Shown here one piece after another: positions 1 through 12,418 of a stretch of DNA of 64,000 bases. A program made the translations under genes and the position numbers. This stretch comes from Dillenia suffruticosa (Eukaryota > Streptophyta > Magnoliopsida > Dilleniales > Dilleniaceae): the NCBI GenBank assembly GCA_033439265.1, contig JAVTVX010000018.1, positions 9,532,501 through 9,596,500 of the forward strand, written 5' to 3'. Position 1 is the stretch's first letter. Each line of letters starts with the position of its first letter. The notes beneath the pieces were generated by a model that worked only from the letters and a program-made list of their open reading frames with translations, ran no database searches and was not told the DNA's origin.

Positions 1-1326
1 AACATGAATTCACAGACAGAAATTAAGTCTAAAGCAAGACAGAACAAAAATTTGTTTATCTCAATTTCTTTGCCTTCCAAAACTTAAACAAGCTTTCCAC
101 CTAGTCCCAACCTTTGGTCACCCTATGTACACCAAGTTAAGAGTCTGCCTTTGGGTTCAAACCAAAATATAGTACTCTAAGATGTAAAAGAAGGCCTTAC
201 CTTTCAAATGTGTCCAGAGATTTGAAGACATTTTCCACCAAAATCCTTTCTTCCTAGATTAGGATCACTCATTTTCATTCTTGACTCTTGAAGAAATGAA
301 GAATGCACTAAATTTTCCTCTCATTCCTCTCACTTATGTATTCTTCATGGTTCACAAATGAATGGGTTTGAATTTTGTTTTTTATTTTTATAAGCACACT
401 TCATTCCCAAAAGTCAATGGTTGGTACATCACCGACATACCTCCATTTAATGTTTGCTTTTTCATCCCATACCACACCCATGCTAGTTGGTCTCAAAAGT
501 CAAGAATTGCCTTTCGCAACATGCTCTCCACATCCAACAACTTTCCTCCCATGTTTTGGCATTAATTACTTTCAAATTTGTCTCTTATTAATTACAATTT
601 GGTCCCCGGACTTATAAAAATTATAAATTGACCCAAAAAATTTTTATAATTTCTAATTGGACACAAAATCTCATACTGGGCATAATTTAATTCATCCCGT
701 GTTAAAACGTGATCATTTAGTCTTTCCGAATGGTCTTCAACTAAAATTTGGGTTTGTCGGTGATTTTTTCGAAAATCGTTGATCGATTTTTGTATCTGCC
801 CTTATTTGATGCTTGTGAGCATTAGAATTGATATTTCATGGTTTCGAGTCATCCGTAGTTAATTTCGGACAATTTAGGTTTCGGTATTTGCTTATTTGCT
901 TTCCAACTTTTGATAATTTGAAAACGACCTCAAAAGTTCTCAAAATTACACGCTAGGCCCAAAATCACATATTATGCCCAATGAGACCGATTTCAAAATT
1001 TAATATGGTCGTCTGACGCTGTTTGTCAAAATCAGTCCAAATTAGGGTTTACGGACCAAATTCTTAACTTTTGCCATTTTAACCTTAAAAACAATTATTT
1101 ATCAAATTTAAAAATTTTCTCACTTTCAAAATCACATCTTATCATCATAGGACCATTTGTGGCCCATTTCGAAATTATTCACTTTTGCCTAAAATTTGGA
1201 GCAAAAATTTTCTGGGAAAATTTATCGGAAAAATTTATGAGTGAAATTTATAAATGGATTTATGAAAATCATCATATATAAAGGAAAAATAGAATACATG
1301 AGCATACACCGAGAGTCGGTGTTACA
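1..1326 (-). repeat. 3' LTR of Gypsy-A, partial
   Basis: This copy matches 8689-10016 almost collinearly. It ends at 1326 with GGTGTTACA, the complement of a TGTAACACC LTR start. The rest lies left of the window. Differences from the other LTR are scattered substitutions and small indels, so the insertion is not recent. Confidence 0.92.
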
Positions 1327-1340
1327 TTTTCTAACCTCCT
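1327..1340 (-). other. Polypurine tract of Gypsy-A
   Basis: On the minus strand a purine-rich run, AGGAGGTTAGAAAA, sits directly before the 3' LTR. That is where plus-strand DNA priming is expected. It is imperfect, with two thymines inside. Confidence 0.55.
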
Positions 1341-1392
1341 AAAATAAGTTTCGTTCTCAAAACTAAAAGAAAGCCATATAGGAGAATGGAAA

Positions 1393-2028
1393 CTAATAAG
1401 TGAATAGATGAAGATACTGTCCCCTCATCGTTTGCTCAGGCTCCCAAGTCTCCTCCTCGACTTGGTCGTTACGCCACAAAACATGAACTAACGAGACTTC
1501 CTTGCTCCGCAATCTCCTGATCTGTCTGTCAAGGATGACCACGGGCTGTACAGGTAAGCTCAAATCCTCCTGTAGCTCAACTGGTGATGGCTCCAATACC
1601 TGTGAGGGATTCGACATATACTTCCTATGTATAGAGACATGGAATACATCGTAAATACGCGACAACTCCTCTGGCAGCTCCAATCTATATGCCACACTTC
1701 CAATCCTCTCAAGAATACGAAAGGGCCCAACATACCTGGGACTCAGCTTGCCCCGTTGCCTGAAACGGATCACCCCTTTCCAGAGTGAGATCCTCAAGAA
1801 TACCATGTCTCCAACCTGAAACTCTAATGGTCTCCGCCTACGGTCTGCATACATCTTTTGCCGATCCTGGGCAGTATTTATCCTCTTACGGATGGTCCTC
1901 ACCTTTTCCTTCGTCTCTTCAACAAGTTCGATGTTGCTGAGGCGCCTCTCACCAACCTCATTCCAACACAGAGGTGTGCGGCATCGCCTCCCATACAATG
2001 CCTCGTATGGAGGCATTCTGATACTCAC
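1393..2028 (-). pseudogene. Gypsy-A integrase C-terminal region with chromodomain-like tail
   Basis: This open stretch of 211 codons covers the end of integrase. It starts near PYEALYGRRC, followed by a GDMVFLR motif, then LSPRYVGPFRILERIG, which is the usual plant gypsy integrase tail. The last part, around VLWRNDQVEEETWEPE, looks like the chromodomain-type module of chromoviruses, which in known elements helps target integration to heterochromatin. The stretch is open to its natural stop at about 1393. Upstream the frame is interrupted by a TAA just before the first methionine, so the true protein began further upstream in pol. Confidence 0.85.
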
Positions 2029-2712
2029 CTGTTAGCTGTTATTGTATGCAAACTCCACAAGTGGCAAGTGCCGATCCCAGCTACCATGAAAGTCAATCAC
2101 GCATGCCCTAAGCATGTCCTCTAACGTCTGTATCGTCCTCTCTAACTATTCGTCTGTCCGAGGATGATATGTTGTGCTGAAGTTCAGTCTAGTACCCAAT
2201 GCCTCCTGCAACCTGGACCAAAACCTAGATGTGAATCTAGGGTCCCTGTCTGAAACAATCGATACAGGCACCCCGTGCAGCCTAACTATGGTATCAATAT
2301 AGAGGAGTGCCAACGCCTCCAGAGGGTAATCGTCATATATGGGGATAAAATGTGCAGATTTGCTGAGTCGATCAATAATCACCCAAATCGCATCGTGCCG
2401 TGCAGAAGTCCTCGGCAACCCCATCGCAAAATCTATAGTAATATGTTTCCATTTCCACTCAGGAATGGGAAGAGACTGCAACGTACCAGCTGGTCACTGA
2501 TACTCGACCTTCACCTGCTAACACACCAAGCATTGCGCTACAAACTCAAATATCTCCCGTTTCATGGCCGACCACCAATAACTATCTCTGATGGTCCGGT
2601 ACATCTTTGTACCTCTGGGATGTATAGCATATGCTGATGAATGCGCCTCCTCAAGGATAGCACACTTAAGATCATCATTAGCTGGGATACAAATCCGCTC
2701 TCTGAATACCAT
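2029..2712 (-). pseudogene. Gypsy-A integrase zinc-binding and catalytic core
   Basis: The zinc-binding part lies at about 2518-2712, with paired histidines (HSSAYAIHPRG) and a CLVC end that fit an HHCC module. The core at about 2146-2481 shows the first aspartate in HITIDF and the second in [10 protein letters not shown]. The glutamate region near 2130-2150 reads with a TAG where related elements have glutamine, followed by LERT, so the glutamate codon is kept but translation would stop. Another stop lies between the two parts. Role by family knowledge: joining of element cDNA to host DNA. Confidence 0.85.
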
Positions 2713-2828
2713 GAGTCCATCATCACGGACTCGAAAATCTCCGCTCTCTCCTCGGTGGATCCTATGTGAATGCCCTGGATCTCCTCGTCTGAACCCTGAA
2801 GCTCCCTAATGCGGTCGAATAGAGTCAG

Positions 2829-3512
2829 TCACACCTCAAATCTGGCTAGCAGTGTACCCTTACTGTCACTAACCAATCTGACTCCCAAAGTACGGAGTCC
2901 CACCAAACAAGAGACATACGCTCTTACTACTACCTGTGATGCAAAGGAAGAGGATGACTTCTCGCTCAAGGCATCTGCTACAACGTTTGCCTTGCCCGGG
3001 TGATAGTCAATAATCAAATCATAGTCTTTTAGCAGTTCTAACCATCGCCTCTGTCTGAGGTTCAACTCTCTTTGAGTAAATAGGTACTTCAAGCTCTTGT
3101 GGTCCATGAAAACTCTGCAGGTCACTCCATAAAGATAATGCCGCCATATCTTCAATGCGAAAACTATGGCTGCCAGTTCTAAATCATGAGTCGAGTAGTT
3201 CAACTCATGCTTCTTTAACTGCCTCGAAGCATAAGCGATTACCCATTCATCTTGCATCAATACACAGCCTAGCCCTTACCAGCTGGCATCACTATAAACC
3301 ACATACTCTTTGCTGCTGATAGGGAGAGCTAAGATTGGTGCCGTCGTCAGTCGCTGTTTGAGCTGTTGGAAGCTCACCTCACAGTGATTGTCCCAAACGA
3401 ACTTGACATCCTTCCGCATCAGTCTCAAGAGTGGAGCAGCGATCCGTGAAAAACCCTTCACGAACCATCGATAATACCCAGCCAGACCAAGGAAGCTCCG
3501 AATCTCGGTCAC
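2829..3512 (-). pseudogene. Gypsy-A RT connection and RNase H
   Basis: The stretch begins with [18 protein letters not shown], a hallmark of the gypsy RT-RNase H connection. RNase H follows with [27 protein letters not shown] and NVVADALS, so the acidic residues are all visible. A stop near 3275, after SDASW, splits the domain into two open pieces; a glutamine is usual there. The frame is otherwise well kept. Confidence 0.87.
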
Positions 3513-4115
3513 TGTTTGCGGCTTCTCCCGGCCTCAACCTTCTACGGATCAACGTGAATACCTTCCGTAGAGACCACATGTCCAAGAAATCCGATTTATC
3601 TCAACCAAAATTCACACTTGGTGAATTTGGCATACAACTACCACTCGCGGATAATCTGTAGAACCACCCTAAGGTGCTGCATATGCTCCTCATCGCCCCG
3701 CGAGTACACCAGGATGTCATCGATGAATACGATGACGAACCGATCCAGGTAGTCGTGAAAAACCCGGTTTATCAGATCTATAAAGGCCGCTGGTATATTG
3801 ATCAGCCCAAACGGCATGACCAGAAACTCATAGTGCCCATATCGGGTGCGAAATGCAGTCTTGGGGACATCCTCATCCCTAATCCGCAACTGATGATATT
3901 CGGATTGAAGATCAATTTTCGAGAAAACTCTCGCACCCTGAAGCTGATTAAACAAGTCATTAATTGTGGCAGTGGATATCGGTTCTTGATAGTGACTTGT
4001 TCAGCTGTCGATAATCCACACAAAGCCGTAGGGTCCCATCCTTCTTCTTTACAAACAACACCAGGGCACCCTAAGGCGAAGTGCTCAGCCGGATAAAACC
4101 CTTATCCAACAACTC
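3513..4115 (-). pseudogene. Gypsy-A reverse transcriptase core
   Basis: Two TAG stops occur early, at positions where a glutamine and a tryptophan are usual, then a frameshift near 3960-3980 before [16 protein letters not shown]. The core then reads [20 protein letters not shown] and FIDDILVYS. The FIDD box at 3716-3727 is the gypsy form of the YxDD catalytic motif and is intact. The 105-codon open part is 3638-3955. The domain could not be made as one protein. Confidence 0.87.
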
Positions 4116-4853
4116 CTATAGCTGGACCTTGAACTCTCTAAGCTCTGTCGGTGCCATTCTGTATGGCGGAATAGATATAGGAGCTGTCCCTGGAGCTAGA
4201 TCGATCTCAAAATCAAACTCTCGAACTGGTGGTAGTCCAGGTAGCTCTTCAGGAAATACGTCTGGAAAATCCTGTACCACTGGAACATTCTTAAGCTTCG
4301 GCCCCTCCACGATGGTGTCTATAATATGAGCCAGGTATGCCGTATAGCCCCGATATATCAGTATCTTGGCTTTCATCGCCGATATCAAACAGTGAGGTAA
4401 TACTCGCCTCTCACCGCAAAACTTCAAAGGTGATCTTTTTGATTTTCGAAACTCTACCTCCTTGGTGAAGCAATCAACGGAGGCTCGGTGCGTACTCAAC
4501 CAGTCTATCCCTAGGATGGCATCGAAATTTGACATATCTAAGGGAATCAAGTTTGCCTCAAGTATGGCGTCTCCAATAATGACCTCAGTCCCTCTGTAGA
4601 CTGAGTCTCTAAGTAGCTGTTCATCGAGGGGAGTGATAACTAATATCTTCTCATCAAGTGGCAACAAGGACTTACCCAACTGGTGGGCAAAAGTCATTCT
4701 CACGTATGAATAATTCGACCCGGTGTCAATGAGAACATGAGCTTCGACTCTCCAAATTTTTATAACTCCTGATGTGAGAGAAGTAAAAGAGATTAATAGT
4801 AATATAGAAGAAAATAGATATCTACTCATAGATATATCAAGATGTATATACAA
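4116..4853 (-). pseudogene. Gypsy-A aspartic protease and start of RT
   Basis: The 245-codon open frame carries VLIDTGSNYSYV, the catalytic DTG of a retroviral-type aspartic protease, then FDAILGIDWLSTH, the usual second protease motif. It runs on into [13 protein letters not shown] and PYRMAPTELREFK, the start of the gypsy RT region. Protease and RT are thus in one frame, as in a Pol polyprotein. A TAG ends it at 4115. The first methionine and its next residues may be vestigial, since Pol is normally made as a fusion with or after Gag. Confidence 0.88.
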
Positions 4854-4989
4854 CCAACATAGTGATGGTCTGAAAAGAAAAGATACATAAGAAATCTCTA
4901 AACAAGAGGTTCAGTAGGAGGGGTACCAATAAGCACATCAGGATATGCCTGCGTGTCCTCCTGAGTCATCGCGTACACTCGGGCCTGAG

Positions 4990-6297
4990 CCCTCGGCTGC
5001 TGCCCTGATGATCCTGGTGCTATGCTGCTCCCAGCTGCTGTACGCGGAGCTGTGTGGCCAGAATGAATAGGTGCTCCCTGCTGTCCTCCTCATGGAATGT
5101 TTGACTGAACCGAGACTGTTTGACCACCCATTCCCAGATCAGGGCACTGACTTCGTATGTGTCCTTGCTTCCCATACTAGAAACAGGTAACTGGGACTTT
5201 GCATGCTCCGAATGGGTGGTGCCCATTGCATCGGTGACAAAAAGGATATTGCGGAACTATCGTCTGAGTATTGGCGCTAGAGGCTGGTGTTCTGAACCCC
5301 TGGGATTGTGATCCCTGCCCAAACTATGTCTGTCTCTGCTGAGAAGGACCTCCGTGAAATCTTGAGGTCCCGCCTTTCTTCGAGCTCTGGCCTATATAAG
5401 ACCCGGGCCTCTTCTTCTTCTGCTCTTTGCTCTCCCACTACAGGCTCTCAGCACGGACGATCCCCTCCGCCTAGTGTGCCAAGTCAATTATCTCTGCAAA
5501 GGACAGATCAGGAGTAACTGTCATATACTTTTTAATAGTCAAGTTGAGGCCGTTCTCAAACTTGAACCTTAGCTACTTTGGCATTGCCAAGTTTGGGACA
5601 AACGCAGCTAGTCTCCTTAACTCGGTCTCGTACTCCGTGACCGATCATGTGCCCTGCCGCAAGTGCAAGAATTCTGCCTTCTTGTGGTCTTGCTGAAACT
5701 CTGGAAAATATCTGCAGTCAAATTCCCGTAGGAAACCTCCAAACTCAGGGGCTCAGTGGCATCATCACTAACTACATCCCACCAAGTGAGGGCATCACCA
5801 TCTAGCAAGCTCTCCGCCACTCTTAATCTAAACTCCTCACTCAAGCCCAGATCAGTCAACACTCTGCAAGTGCGGTTGATCCAATACTTCACTGCTGTGG
5901 GATCATCCGTCCCCGAAAACTCCGTACAGTCTATCTGCCTCGCCTCCTTCACAAGCTGAGTCAGCTCGTGAATGCATCTCAAGGTGGATGAGGTAGTGTC
6001 AGTGGATCCTGAAACAGTGGAAGGACCAACTGTTGGTGGTGGATCTGGTACAACTGGAGGTGGTATGGCTGTAGGAGTCGGTGCGGCCATCGGTGCTAGT
6101 GGTGGAGGTGGCATATGAATGCCATGTGCTGTGTACCACTCAAATACCTGTCTGTAAGCGTCCAGTGGTGGTGGTGGACCTGCGGCTGTAGTAGCCGGTG
6201 GAGTAGGTACTATAGGAAGAGCGTGCGAAGAAGACGCGTCCTCCGGTGCGTTCGTGGGCTCAGTAGGACCAAAATGAGTGCCTCGCCTAGTCGTCAT
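4990..6297 (-). pseudogene. Gypsy-A gag
   Basis: The frame opens with MTTRRGTHFGPTEP and a proline-rich segment, then reaches the capsid-like region with DGDALTWWDVV, typical of plant gypsy Gag. The open frame holds 226 codons (5617-6297) but leaves the conserved frame by a shift after about residue 187. The nucleocapsid end survives near 5140-5240: one CCHC-type knuckle starting CHRCNGHH and a second starting CF with a TAG and a cysteine-to-tyrosine change before GKQGH. Role by family knowledge: packaging of element RNA. Confidence 0.85.
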
Positions 6298-6591
6298 ACT
6301 TCTGCAAAGAAAGAGGTACTGATCAGGGAGAAATGTAAGGATTAGGGTTATTTATGGCATAACTAACCCCCTAAAATGAATGAACAACTGGTTTAGAAAT
6401 CAATAAAAATGATGTGTTAGGTTGGATATGGCTCGTATCTAACCCATTAATATCACATGAACTCATCTGCCAATGACCATGTATTGGGATTTCATGACTG
6501 TAATGTAACTCTTCTCATGCATTGAGGACTTTAATACCAAATACTTGGGAATATTTTCAAAATCGTTTCATAAAATATCGCTCTAACCAAG

Positions 6592-6604
6592 GGCTCTGAT
6601 ACCA
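6592..6604 (-). other. Primer-binding site of Gypsy-A
   Basis: The plus strand GGCTCTGATACCA is the complement of TGGTATCAGAGCC, the site for plant initiator methionine tRNA. It lies seven bases from the LTR boundary at 6612. It fixes the transcription direction and shows that the right repeat is the 5' LTR. Confidence 0.9.
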
Positions 6605-6611
6605 ACCGAAT

Positions 6612-9600
6612 TGTCACGCCCCGACTTGCCCCCGGGCTGAACACGCGACAATCGCCGCGGCACCTCGATACACGAGCACAACGTCCCACATATCGAGACA
6701 CCGTAAGGCTAATAACAATATCCAATCAAATGTATCACATACCATTTCAATTTCCAAGTCATCACAATGTGCCTCAATGCATCAATATATCAAATCAATG
6801 AGATTTATTATTTTTACAAGTCAACATAAGTATAATACAGTCATCCCAGGTATATAAATACAATGGTCAACTAAATGCTCCAAATATAACAATAACCTCA
6901 AATGATTTTCGCAAAAGAGTGGGTAACCGTAGCCAAGTCCGGTGTCTCCGAAATGCCCAATGAAATCAAAGACCTACTAGCCCTTAGTCCAAGGCTAAAC
7001 CTGTAAGATGGGAATGCGAGGGGTGAGCACCTAAAGGGGGATGGTACTCAGCAAGTGAAGGGATTGACATCGTACTATTAATATCGGTGTGAACTTGGAG
7101 TGTTAAAGCATAAGGTAAAAAAAAAATATCCACAGTGTGCAAACCGATCATATTATTTCAAAACCATATATCATACGCACACATCAGAAAGCAAAATATA
7201 CATCCAATATTTACATCAATGTCATGAAGAGCCGGTCAATGAAATATTCCCAGCAAGGATCTACCTCGACCAGTGACAAGCGCATTAGGTGTTTTCACAA
7301 TGCATGTATGTAAAACAATAGCTCTCTACCCCAATATTGGTCGCAGGCTGATCCAACAAGCCCACAATTATCACAAGTACAATCATCAACATAGATCCGA
7401 CATTTGGGGGATAGCTCTGGCCAAAGCGTATCCGGGCACAATGGGTGCCTCTGCCAAATATCCTTCGTAGCTACGGAACATTGCTATATAGCGGGGAAAT
7501 GGGGGGCACCAAGCCCATATCGTGGTAAATGCTATACAGCGGGGGAATAGGAAGCACCAAGCCCAAAGCGTGGAATCATCACAGGGCATCCAACCCAAAT
7601 CACATGTTCAAATCCAGGTTATATGAAACTGTGTGCCAATAGATATGAAAGTCATATAAATACCATATGTTATGAAAAAGTGGCACAATATCATTTGTGA
7701 AAGTATATGGATGCATATCAAACAAGTCAAGTAATTGGGACACTCCAATGGTCACAAAAATGTGTAAAGCATATATGAAAATCCGAAAGCTCTGTTTATC
7801 ACCCAGTTGAAATTGTGCTATGAAAAGCATTAAAAACAGAATTTTCCAATCAATAGTAGACGTCAAAGTCCCACTCATAGTTTGGGGGAGGGTAACGCAC
7901 TGCTCAATATTAACACGAAGCGTAAATCAAGTGCTCCCCTCGTTCAAATCAAATAACTCTTATGCGGAAAAATCAGTTCGCAGATTTTCAAACCTGCGCA
8001 GTCATGGAAAATAAGCTATAACGTTTCGTACAAAACTCCGTTTTGAGTGACATTTTGCAGTGTTGTAGGCAACTTCATGACCTATAACTTTCATTTTATA
8101 CACTTTCTCAAATTCACTTCACAGAATTCCCAGAATCCTCACTTTGTTTCAGTCACATTCCAATTTCAGCTTCTGTCCAATTTTTGTTCAGAAACTATAA
8201 CGTTTGTTCTACTTATCAAAACTTAATATAATTTTAACATGTCATTCCCAAGACATAGATCTATAATTTTTGTGTTTTGAGTTTCACTCAATTATGCCGA
8301 TAAAGGGGTTGAAATAAATCATGATCAGAACATACAGTTTTCTATTGGAAATAAAATTTTCTATCAACACATCTTTAGAAAAATAAGTATAAATTTTGAT
8401 TGCCTCATGCGTTTTAGCTGAACGTTTATATGTAGTGGACAAGAACAATAGCTACAACTTTTATGTTTTGAGTTTCTCCAAAATAGAGCTGGAAATGGTT
8501 CTTTTATGCACACTGATGTTATAGTCCGAAACAAAACAACTTTCTGTCAGGTTTCAGGAAAAATGCCATAACATTTGGCATAAATATCTGATTAAGGTGG
8601 TTCTTATCTTGTTGCAAAGATAAGACTTGGATCTACAATTTACTTAACTAGAGCATTTCAAATTTGGACTGTAAGATATCTTAAAACAAACATGAATTCA
8701 CGGAAAGAAATGAAGTCTAAAGCAAGCCAGAACAGAAATTTGTTTACCTCAATTTCTTTGCCTTCCAAAACTTAAACAAGCTTTCCACTTATTCCCAACC
8801 TTTGGTCACCCTATGTACACCAAGTTAAGAGTCTCCCTTTGGGTTCAAAACAAAATATAGTATTCTAAGATGTAAAAGAAGGCCTTACCTTTCAAAAGTG
8901 TCTAGAGATTTGAAGACATTTTCCACCAAAATCCTTTCCTCCTAGATTAGGATCACTCATTTTCATTCTTGACCCTTGAAGTAATGAAGAATGCACTACA
9001 TTTTCCTCTCTTTCCTCTCACTTATGTATTCTTCATGGTTCACAAATGAATGGGTTTGAATTTTGTTTTTTATTTTTACAAGCACACTTCATTCCCAAAA
9101 GTCAATGGTTGGTACATCACCAACATACCTCCATTAAATGTTTGCTTTTTCATCCCATACCACACCCATGTTAGTTGGTCTCAAAAGTCAAGAATTGCCT
9201 TTCCTAACATGCTCTCCACATCCAACAACCTTCCTCCCATGTTTTGGCATTAATTACTTGTCAAATTTGTCTCTTATTAATTACAATTTGGTTTCCGGAC
9301 TTATAAAATTTATAAATTGACCCAAAAAAATTTTTATAATTTCTAATTGGACACAAAATCTATGTTGGGCATAATTTAATTCATCCCATGTTATAACGTG
9401 GTCATTTAGTCTTTCTGAATGGTCTTCAACCCAATTTAGGGTTTGTCGGTAATTTCTTCGAAAATCGTCGATCGATTTTTGTATTTGCCCTTATTTGATA
9501 CTTGTGAGCATTAGAATTGATATTTCATGGTTTCGAGTCGTCCGTAGTTAATTTCAGACAATTTAGATTTCGCTATTTGCTTATATGCCTTCCAACTTTT

Positions 9601-10016
9601 GATAATTTGAAAACGACCTCAAAAGTTCTCAAAATTACACGCTAGGCCCAAAATCACATATTATGCCCAATGAGACCAATTTCAAAATTTAATATGGTCG
9701 TCTCGACGCTGTTAGTCAAAATCGGTCCAAATTAGGGTTTACGGACCAAATTCTTAACTTTTGCCGTTTTAACCCTAAAAACAATTATTTATCAAATTTA
9801 AAAATTTTCTCACTCTCAAAATCACATCTTATCATCATAGGACCATTTGTTGCCTATTTCGAAATTATTCACTTTTGCCTAAAATTTGGAGCAAAAATTT
9901 TCTGGAAAAATTTATCGGAAAAATTTATGAGTGAAATTTATAAATGGATTTATGAAAATCATCATATATAAAGGAAAAATAGGATACATGAGCATACACC
10001 AAGGGTCGGTGTTACA
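6612..10016 (-). repeat. 5' LTR of Gypsy-A
   Basis: The LTR spans 3405 bases between TGTCACGCC at the left and GGTGTTACA at the right, so on its own strand it starts TGTAACACC and ends GCGTGACA. Its right part matches 1-1326. Long LTRs of this size are known in Tekay/Del elements. The open frames inside it (for example near 7386-7598 and 9050-9253) show no protein similarity I recognise and differ between the two LTRs. A TATATA run at about 9964-9970 is a candidate promoter on the minus strand. Confidence 0.9.
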
Positions 10017-11007
10017 GAAATAAAAGAGTATAATTAATCATGAGCAAAGAACATGGTTTAACTGATGAGATAATTTTATGACCCAAAAAATTGCTCATGT
10101 CTTCTATTAGAAAAGAGGGGATAGAGAATTCAGTGGTACAAGAAATACGAGCATGAGACAGGGTTATTTATAGTAATTTTTAACAGCACAAGTTGTGATG
10201 AATTCTAGTCTTGGCAAAAGTACATCCCTAATTAAGTCAAGGAAAGCTAAAATGGCACATAGTGACAAAGTTAGTGATACAAACTAAAAGTCCTCACAAA
10301 CAATGATGCCATTTGCAACTAGCATCTTAAAAAAAATTACTTGACTTGAGTAGATGGATTATTCAAAAAGTCATCATAGAATTACATTCATGACTTGCGG
10401 TGATGAATTAATGGAAAATTAATTTTGCATTACACCTGGTGATGAAATGTTTGGCATTGCAATTTGCAATGACCCATATGGCACTAAGTGCATCGAAAGC
10501 AAATTTGCGATGCTATATTAGTAAATGCCTATGCCTCACAAATGTTTGTATCACTTTGGGACACCTCCAGCGATAACTTTTATAACATTATTTTCTCATG
10601 AAAATTCATGTCAATCGCATGGGCTTTTTGCGATGCTTTTTGTCACTTTCCTGGTAACACCCTTATTTGTGATGACATTGACAATAGTCCTTGAGATGCT
10701 CCATTTGGCACCATTTTAGATTGAAATTCATGAAACCTATGGCCTTGATGTATGTTCTTGGTGCCACCACATGCGGAAAACTGTGACAATTTTTTGTGAT
10801 GCAGTTAGTGACTCTTTTCCTTCATGCCACATCATATGAAGCTTTGTGATGCCATAGACGATGCCTTCTTGGTGACCAAAGTTGTGACACGCCTCATCTC
10901 AACATCATTATTTCCATTTTGCATCACAAATGGTATCGTTGAATAGTTACGCCATTTTTGCGTCGCAAACCCATGTAGCTGCAATTTTTTTTTTCTTTTT
11001 GGTAGTG
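10017..11007. mobile_element. CACTA transposon end fragment
   Basis: The stretch ends at 11007 with TTTTTGGTAGTG, the complement of CACTACCAAAAA, a typical CACTA terminal inverted repeat. Inside, about 10440-10990 carries scattered GCGATG, TGTGATGC and GCATCACAAA words, as in CACTA subterminal regions. The other end is not in the window, because Gypsy-A is inserted on its left side. The three bases after 11007 are ATT, a possible target duplication. 10017-10440 has no gene and probably belongs to the same element. Confidence 0.55.
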
Positions 11008-11798
11008 ATTATTCTGTCTCTCTGTCTCCTCCCTCTCTAAACTGCCACTCCTTTCTCTCTCTTGTTTTTCATCCTAATCTTGGTTTCGAGATCTGATTTT
11101 TCTATTGAGATTGTTGTTTCATACTATGTGTTTAAGTTAGGGTTTTTGGATGTGTTTTCCCTTCTCTCTCATTTCTTCTATTTCATGAGATTTTGCTCTT
11201 CCATCCCTATTTGTTAGTAGCAAAAAGCCACGTGAATATCCATGAGGGTGGCCACCCATGCGGCTAGCTTCAATATGGCTGCCCTACTTGCTTGGTTGGG
11301 CCGCCCGACCATTGTAGGATGTTGGGGGAGGTTGAGTGAAAGGGTTGGAGTTCTTACTTATGCACGATACCAATATGCCGTATGCACAAGGGTTGGGTCA
11401 CAAGAGAAGGATAGATGGAGTAGAAAAGAAATGGAGAAGGGTGGAGAGGATTTGAACTTGTCTTAATAGGATATGCAAGAACAAGAGCCTAAATCACACA
11501 AAGATAATGTAACCTAAGGGGTCATTGACACCCTTAAACCTTGTATCTAATCACTCACGAAGGAGTGATAGAATTTTTGTGTTTTCAAAGATTAAAATTG
11601 CTTGTTTACAAATGGAAAGAGGGGCCATATTTTTAGGAAATGGCAAGGGAGGCTAAGGGCCTCATTACATAAAATTCTTTCATGCTAATGGACTCCTTAA
11701 TGCGTTAACTAACCTAATAACTAACAGGAAGTTAATTGCCCTTATTACAACTATTAGAAAATTCAAGGAATTTATTCATTAGGGCAGTTACTGCCCTG
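11008..11798 (-). repeat. R1 LTR-like or 3' non-coding portion, first copy
   Basis: Read on the minus strand, about 11420-11790 matches 30386-30710 on the plus strand, including GACCCCTTAG and the TGTGATTTAGGCT / CGTGATATAGGCT region. The plus-strand copy has a TATAAA and a leader-like pyrimidine-rich stretch, so this may be an LTR promoter and leader. 11008-11240 is pyrimidine-rich with no recognised gene. The 74-codon frame at 11242-11466 has no similarity I recognise. Confidence 0.4.
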
Positions 11799-12418
11799 GA
11801 GTGCTTGTGACCTTTCAGCAGCACTATGCACTGCCTGCGTGTGTTAGCGTGTGCTGTTTATGTGCAGTGCGCACTGGCCCATACATTGGTATGGGCTGCA
11901 TGGTGTCTCTTCATGCATTGGCATTGCTTTGCATGTCAATTGCTTATGCGCACGCGATAGTTGCTCATAGCAAGGCTTATGGACATGTACGGGTAGCTCA
12001 TGCAATGGTGCCACCTTGCATGGTATCCTTTCGAGCAGTGGCCTTCCTGCTCCCTTCTTTTCATAAGCAATAGCCTCCTCAACTTCCTTAGAGTCAATTG
12101 CTTGATGATTGCTTGAAGTTGCATGAAGGTTGTGACCTTTGCTCAAAGGGTCCGTCCTTTGATGCACGAGTGCTCGGGCGGTGCATGTATGCTCAAGCAC
12201 TACTTGCCTTTGCTTGAGTGCACTAATACACTCTCATGAAATACCTTAGGTGATTGCTTTATTGTATGCATGGATGGTGCCTCTTCAATGATGACCTTAG
12301 GTATACCATGAGAAATTGTGTTTGGACAAGTCTCCATGATTTCCTCATGTGCTTGCCTTGTAGCCCTTCATCGTGTTCAAACTTTGGCATTGTGCATGGA
12401 CCTACAGAAGGTTGCAAC
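11799..12418 (-). repeat. R1 repeat copy 1
   Basis: This block shares its start (GAGTGCTTGTGACC) and its end (GGTTGCAAC) with 14450-15240. Long collinear matches lie between, such as the part around TCAATTGCTTGATGATTGCTT. Just to its right on the plus strand, the minus-strand reading contains LRTRFVFKERRM, which resembles the tail after integrase in some plant gypsy polyproteins. I infer retroelement origin, but the family is not identified. Confidence 0.6.

Larger units (their letters stand above)
1..10016 (-). mobile_element. Gypsy-A: Ty3/gypsy chromovirus-like LTR retrotransposon, left end cut by the window
   Basis: Seen: a long direct repeat (1-1326 against about 8689-10016) flanks a minus-strand gag-pol region. 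The primer-binding site is at 6592-6604 and a purine-rich tract at 1327-1340. The order on the minus strand is LTR, gag, protease, RT, RNase H, integrase, chromodomain-like tail, LTR, which is Ty3/gypsy order. The 3.4-kb LTR and the integrase tail suggest the Tekay/Del lineage; this is inference from family knowledge. Frames are broken by stops and small frameshifts, so the copy is not expected to be autonomous. The left target duplication lies outside the window; the five bases after 10016 are GAAAT. Confidence 0.93.
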
